A stretch of DNA of 14,315 bases from Actinomycetota bacterium (GTDB lineage: Bacteria > Actinomycetota > Actinomycetes > Nanopelagicales > Nanopelagicaceae), in NCBI GenBank assembly GCA_009699825.1, contig WLNM01000016.1:1-14315 (forward strand), in the 5' to 3' direction. Below the pieces are notes generated by a model. It ran no database searches. It had not been told where the DNA came from and worked only from the letters and a program-made list of their open reading frames with translations. Of the stretch, positions 14,139-14,315 are shown piece after piece. Position 1 is the first letter of the stretch, and each line of letters starts with the position of its first letter. The translations under genes were made by a program, and so were the position numbers.

Positions 14139-14251
14139 CTGTTGATTTAAAAAATAAAGCAGGTAAACTCATTCTTTATAAAGCTGCTGAAAAGGAGCCC
14201 GCTTCGCTCATTTCTAGAAATCCTAGATCCAAAGCGAAACTAGATTGATAA
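14139..14251. other. AT-rich intergenic stretch with small palindromes
   Basis: This 113-base stretch is the longest non-coding piece in the window. It holds a 10-base palindrome CTTTATAAAG (14174-14183) and a 12-base palindrome ATTTCTAGAAAT (14210-14221). AGCAG and CTGCT arms flank the first palindrome. A lone AAAGGAG (14191-14197) has no ATG, GTG or TTG at a suitable distance. It probably carries the promoters of the M15 gene and of a plus-strand gene to the right. No tRNA or known riboswitch is recognised. Confidence 0.4.
14145..14150 (-). promoter_or_regulatory. Possible -10 element for the M15 peptidase gene
   Basis: TTAAAT on the minus strand lies six bases before the ATG at 14138, the same spacing as other unit-leading genes here, but it lacks the conserved A in second position. 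No Shine-Dalgarno sequence is seen. Confidence 0.3.
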
Positions 14252-14315
14252 ATGAAAACACATGCGAATCATGCGCAAACGTTTAGAATTGTCCCTGCAA
14301 CATCCACTCCACTAC
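14252..14315 (+). CDS. Possible 5' end of a gene cut by the right edge
   Basis: An open frame starts at ATG 14252 and runs to the edge (21 codons, beginning MKTHANHAQTFRIVPATSTP). A TAGATT hexamer (14241-14246) sits five bases before the ATG, close to the leaderless spacing of other genes here. The FRIVPAT phrase resembles the first strand of GNAT acetyltransferases, but 21 codons cannot establish that. A second frame starting at ATG 14262 (MRIMRKRLELS) is also open to the edge, so even the frame is uncertain. Confidence 0.3.
   Translation, partial: MKTHANHAQTFRIVPATSTPL

Noticed and set aside
14139..14251. Possible small RNA, riboswitch or tRNA in the right-hand intergenic stretch.
   Set aside because: The palindromes are short and isolated, no conserved riboswitch core or tRNA cloverleaf can be drawn, and the region is more simply promoter DNA.
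1..14315. Defence island, prophage, insertion sequence or CRISPR content.
   Set aside because: Every gene belongs to a housekeeping or transport family, there are no direct-repeat arrays, transposase motifs or terminal inverted repeats, and base composition looks uniform by eye.

Overview
The window is a tightly packed piece of chromosome that most resembles a streamlined, AT-rich actinobacterium. A free-living freshwater Nanopelagicales (acI-type) genome is my best guess. This rests on a tadA gene coupled to a TadA-associated protein, an actinobacterial-type uracil phosphoribosyltransferase, a malic enzyme with an N-terminal ACT domain, GTG starts, TANNNT-type -10 elements next to start codons, and almost no intergenic DNA. 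It is inference from gene content and not a taxonomic assignment. I see no mobile element, CRISPR array, tRNA or rRNA.

Layout. 1-789 (-) is the first half of a succinate-semialdehyde-type aldehyde dehydrogenase cut by the left edge. Only 14 bp away, and divergent, is a 775-residue APC-superfamily permease (804-3131, +) with a USP-like cytosolic domain and a fused C-terminal OB-fold. Next comes the coupled pair TadA-associated protein and tadA (4045 to 3120, -). Divergent from that pair is a plus-strand operon of upp, malic enzyme and a DedA membrane protein (4128-6763). A minus-strand block follows: an Uup-like ABC-F ATPase, a UPF0114/YqhA membrane protein and a YdcZ-type DMT transporter (9949 to 6702). 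Divergent from the ABC-F gene is a two-gene tryptophan-catabolic operon of kynureninase and tryptophan 2,3-dioxygenase (9974-12045, +). On the minus strand lie an M15 D,D-carboxypeptidase and a GT-B glycosyltransferase (14138 to 12042). A short AT-rich intergenic stretch with small palindromes, and possibly the first codons of another plus-strand gene, end the window.

How the genes work together. The pieces are mostly housekeeping: wobble inosine formation in tRNA, uracil salvage, malate to pyruvate, ion or amino-acid transport, tryptophan breakdown, and cell-envelope work (DedA, M15 peptidase, glycosyltransferase). Genes inside operons are joined by 1- to 4-base start/stop overlaps or direct abutment. 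Most genes that head a unit carry a TANNNT hexamer 6 to 9 bases before the start codon, which implies leaderless mRNAs.

The most interesting observations are: (1) the fusion of an OB-fold domain onto the permease, where I recall the same two families as separate nearby genes in mycobacteria; (2) the recurrent leaderless-promoter signature, including two divergent pairs whose -10 elements are packed into 14-24 bp; (3) a kynurenine operon with no formamidase; and (4) an uncharacterised envelope glycosyltransferase paired with a carboxypeptidase. I found no clearly new defence or mobile system.
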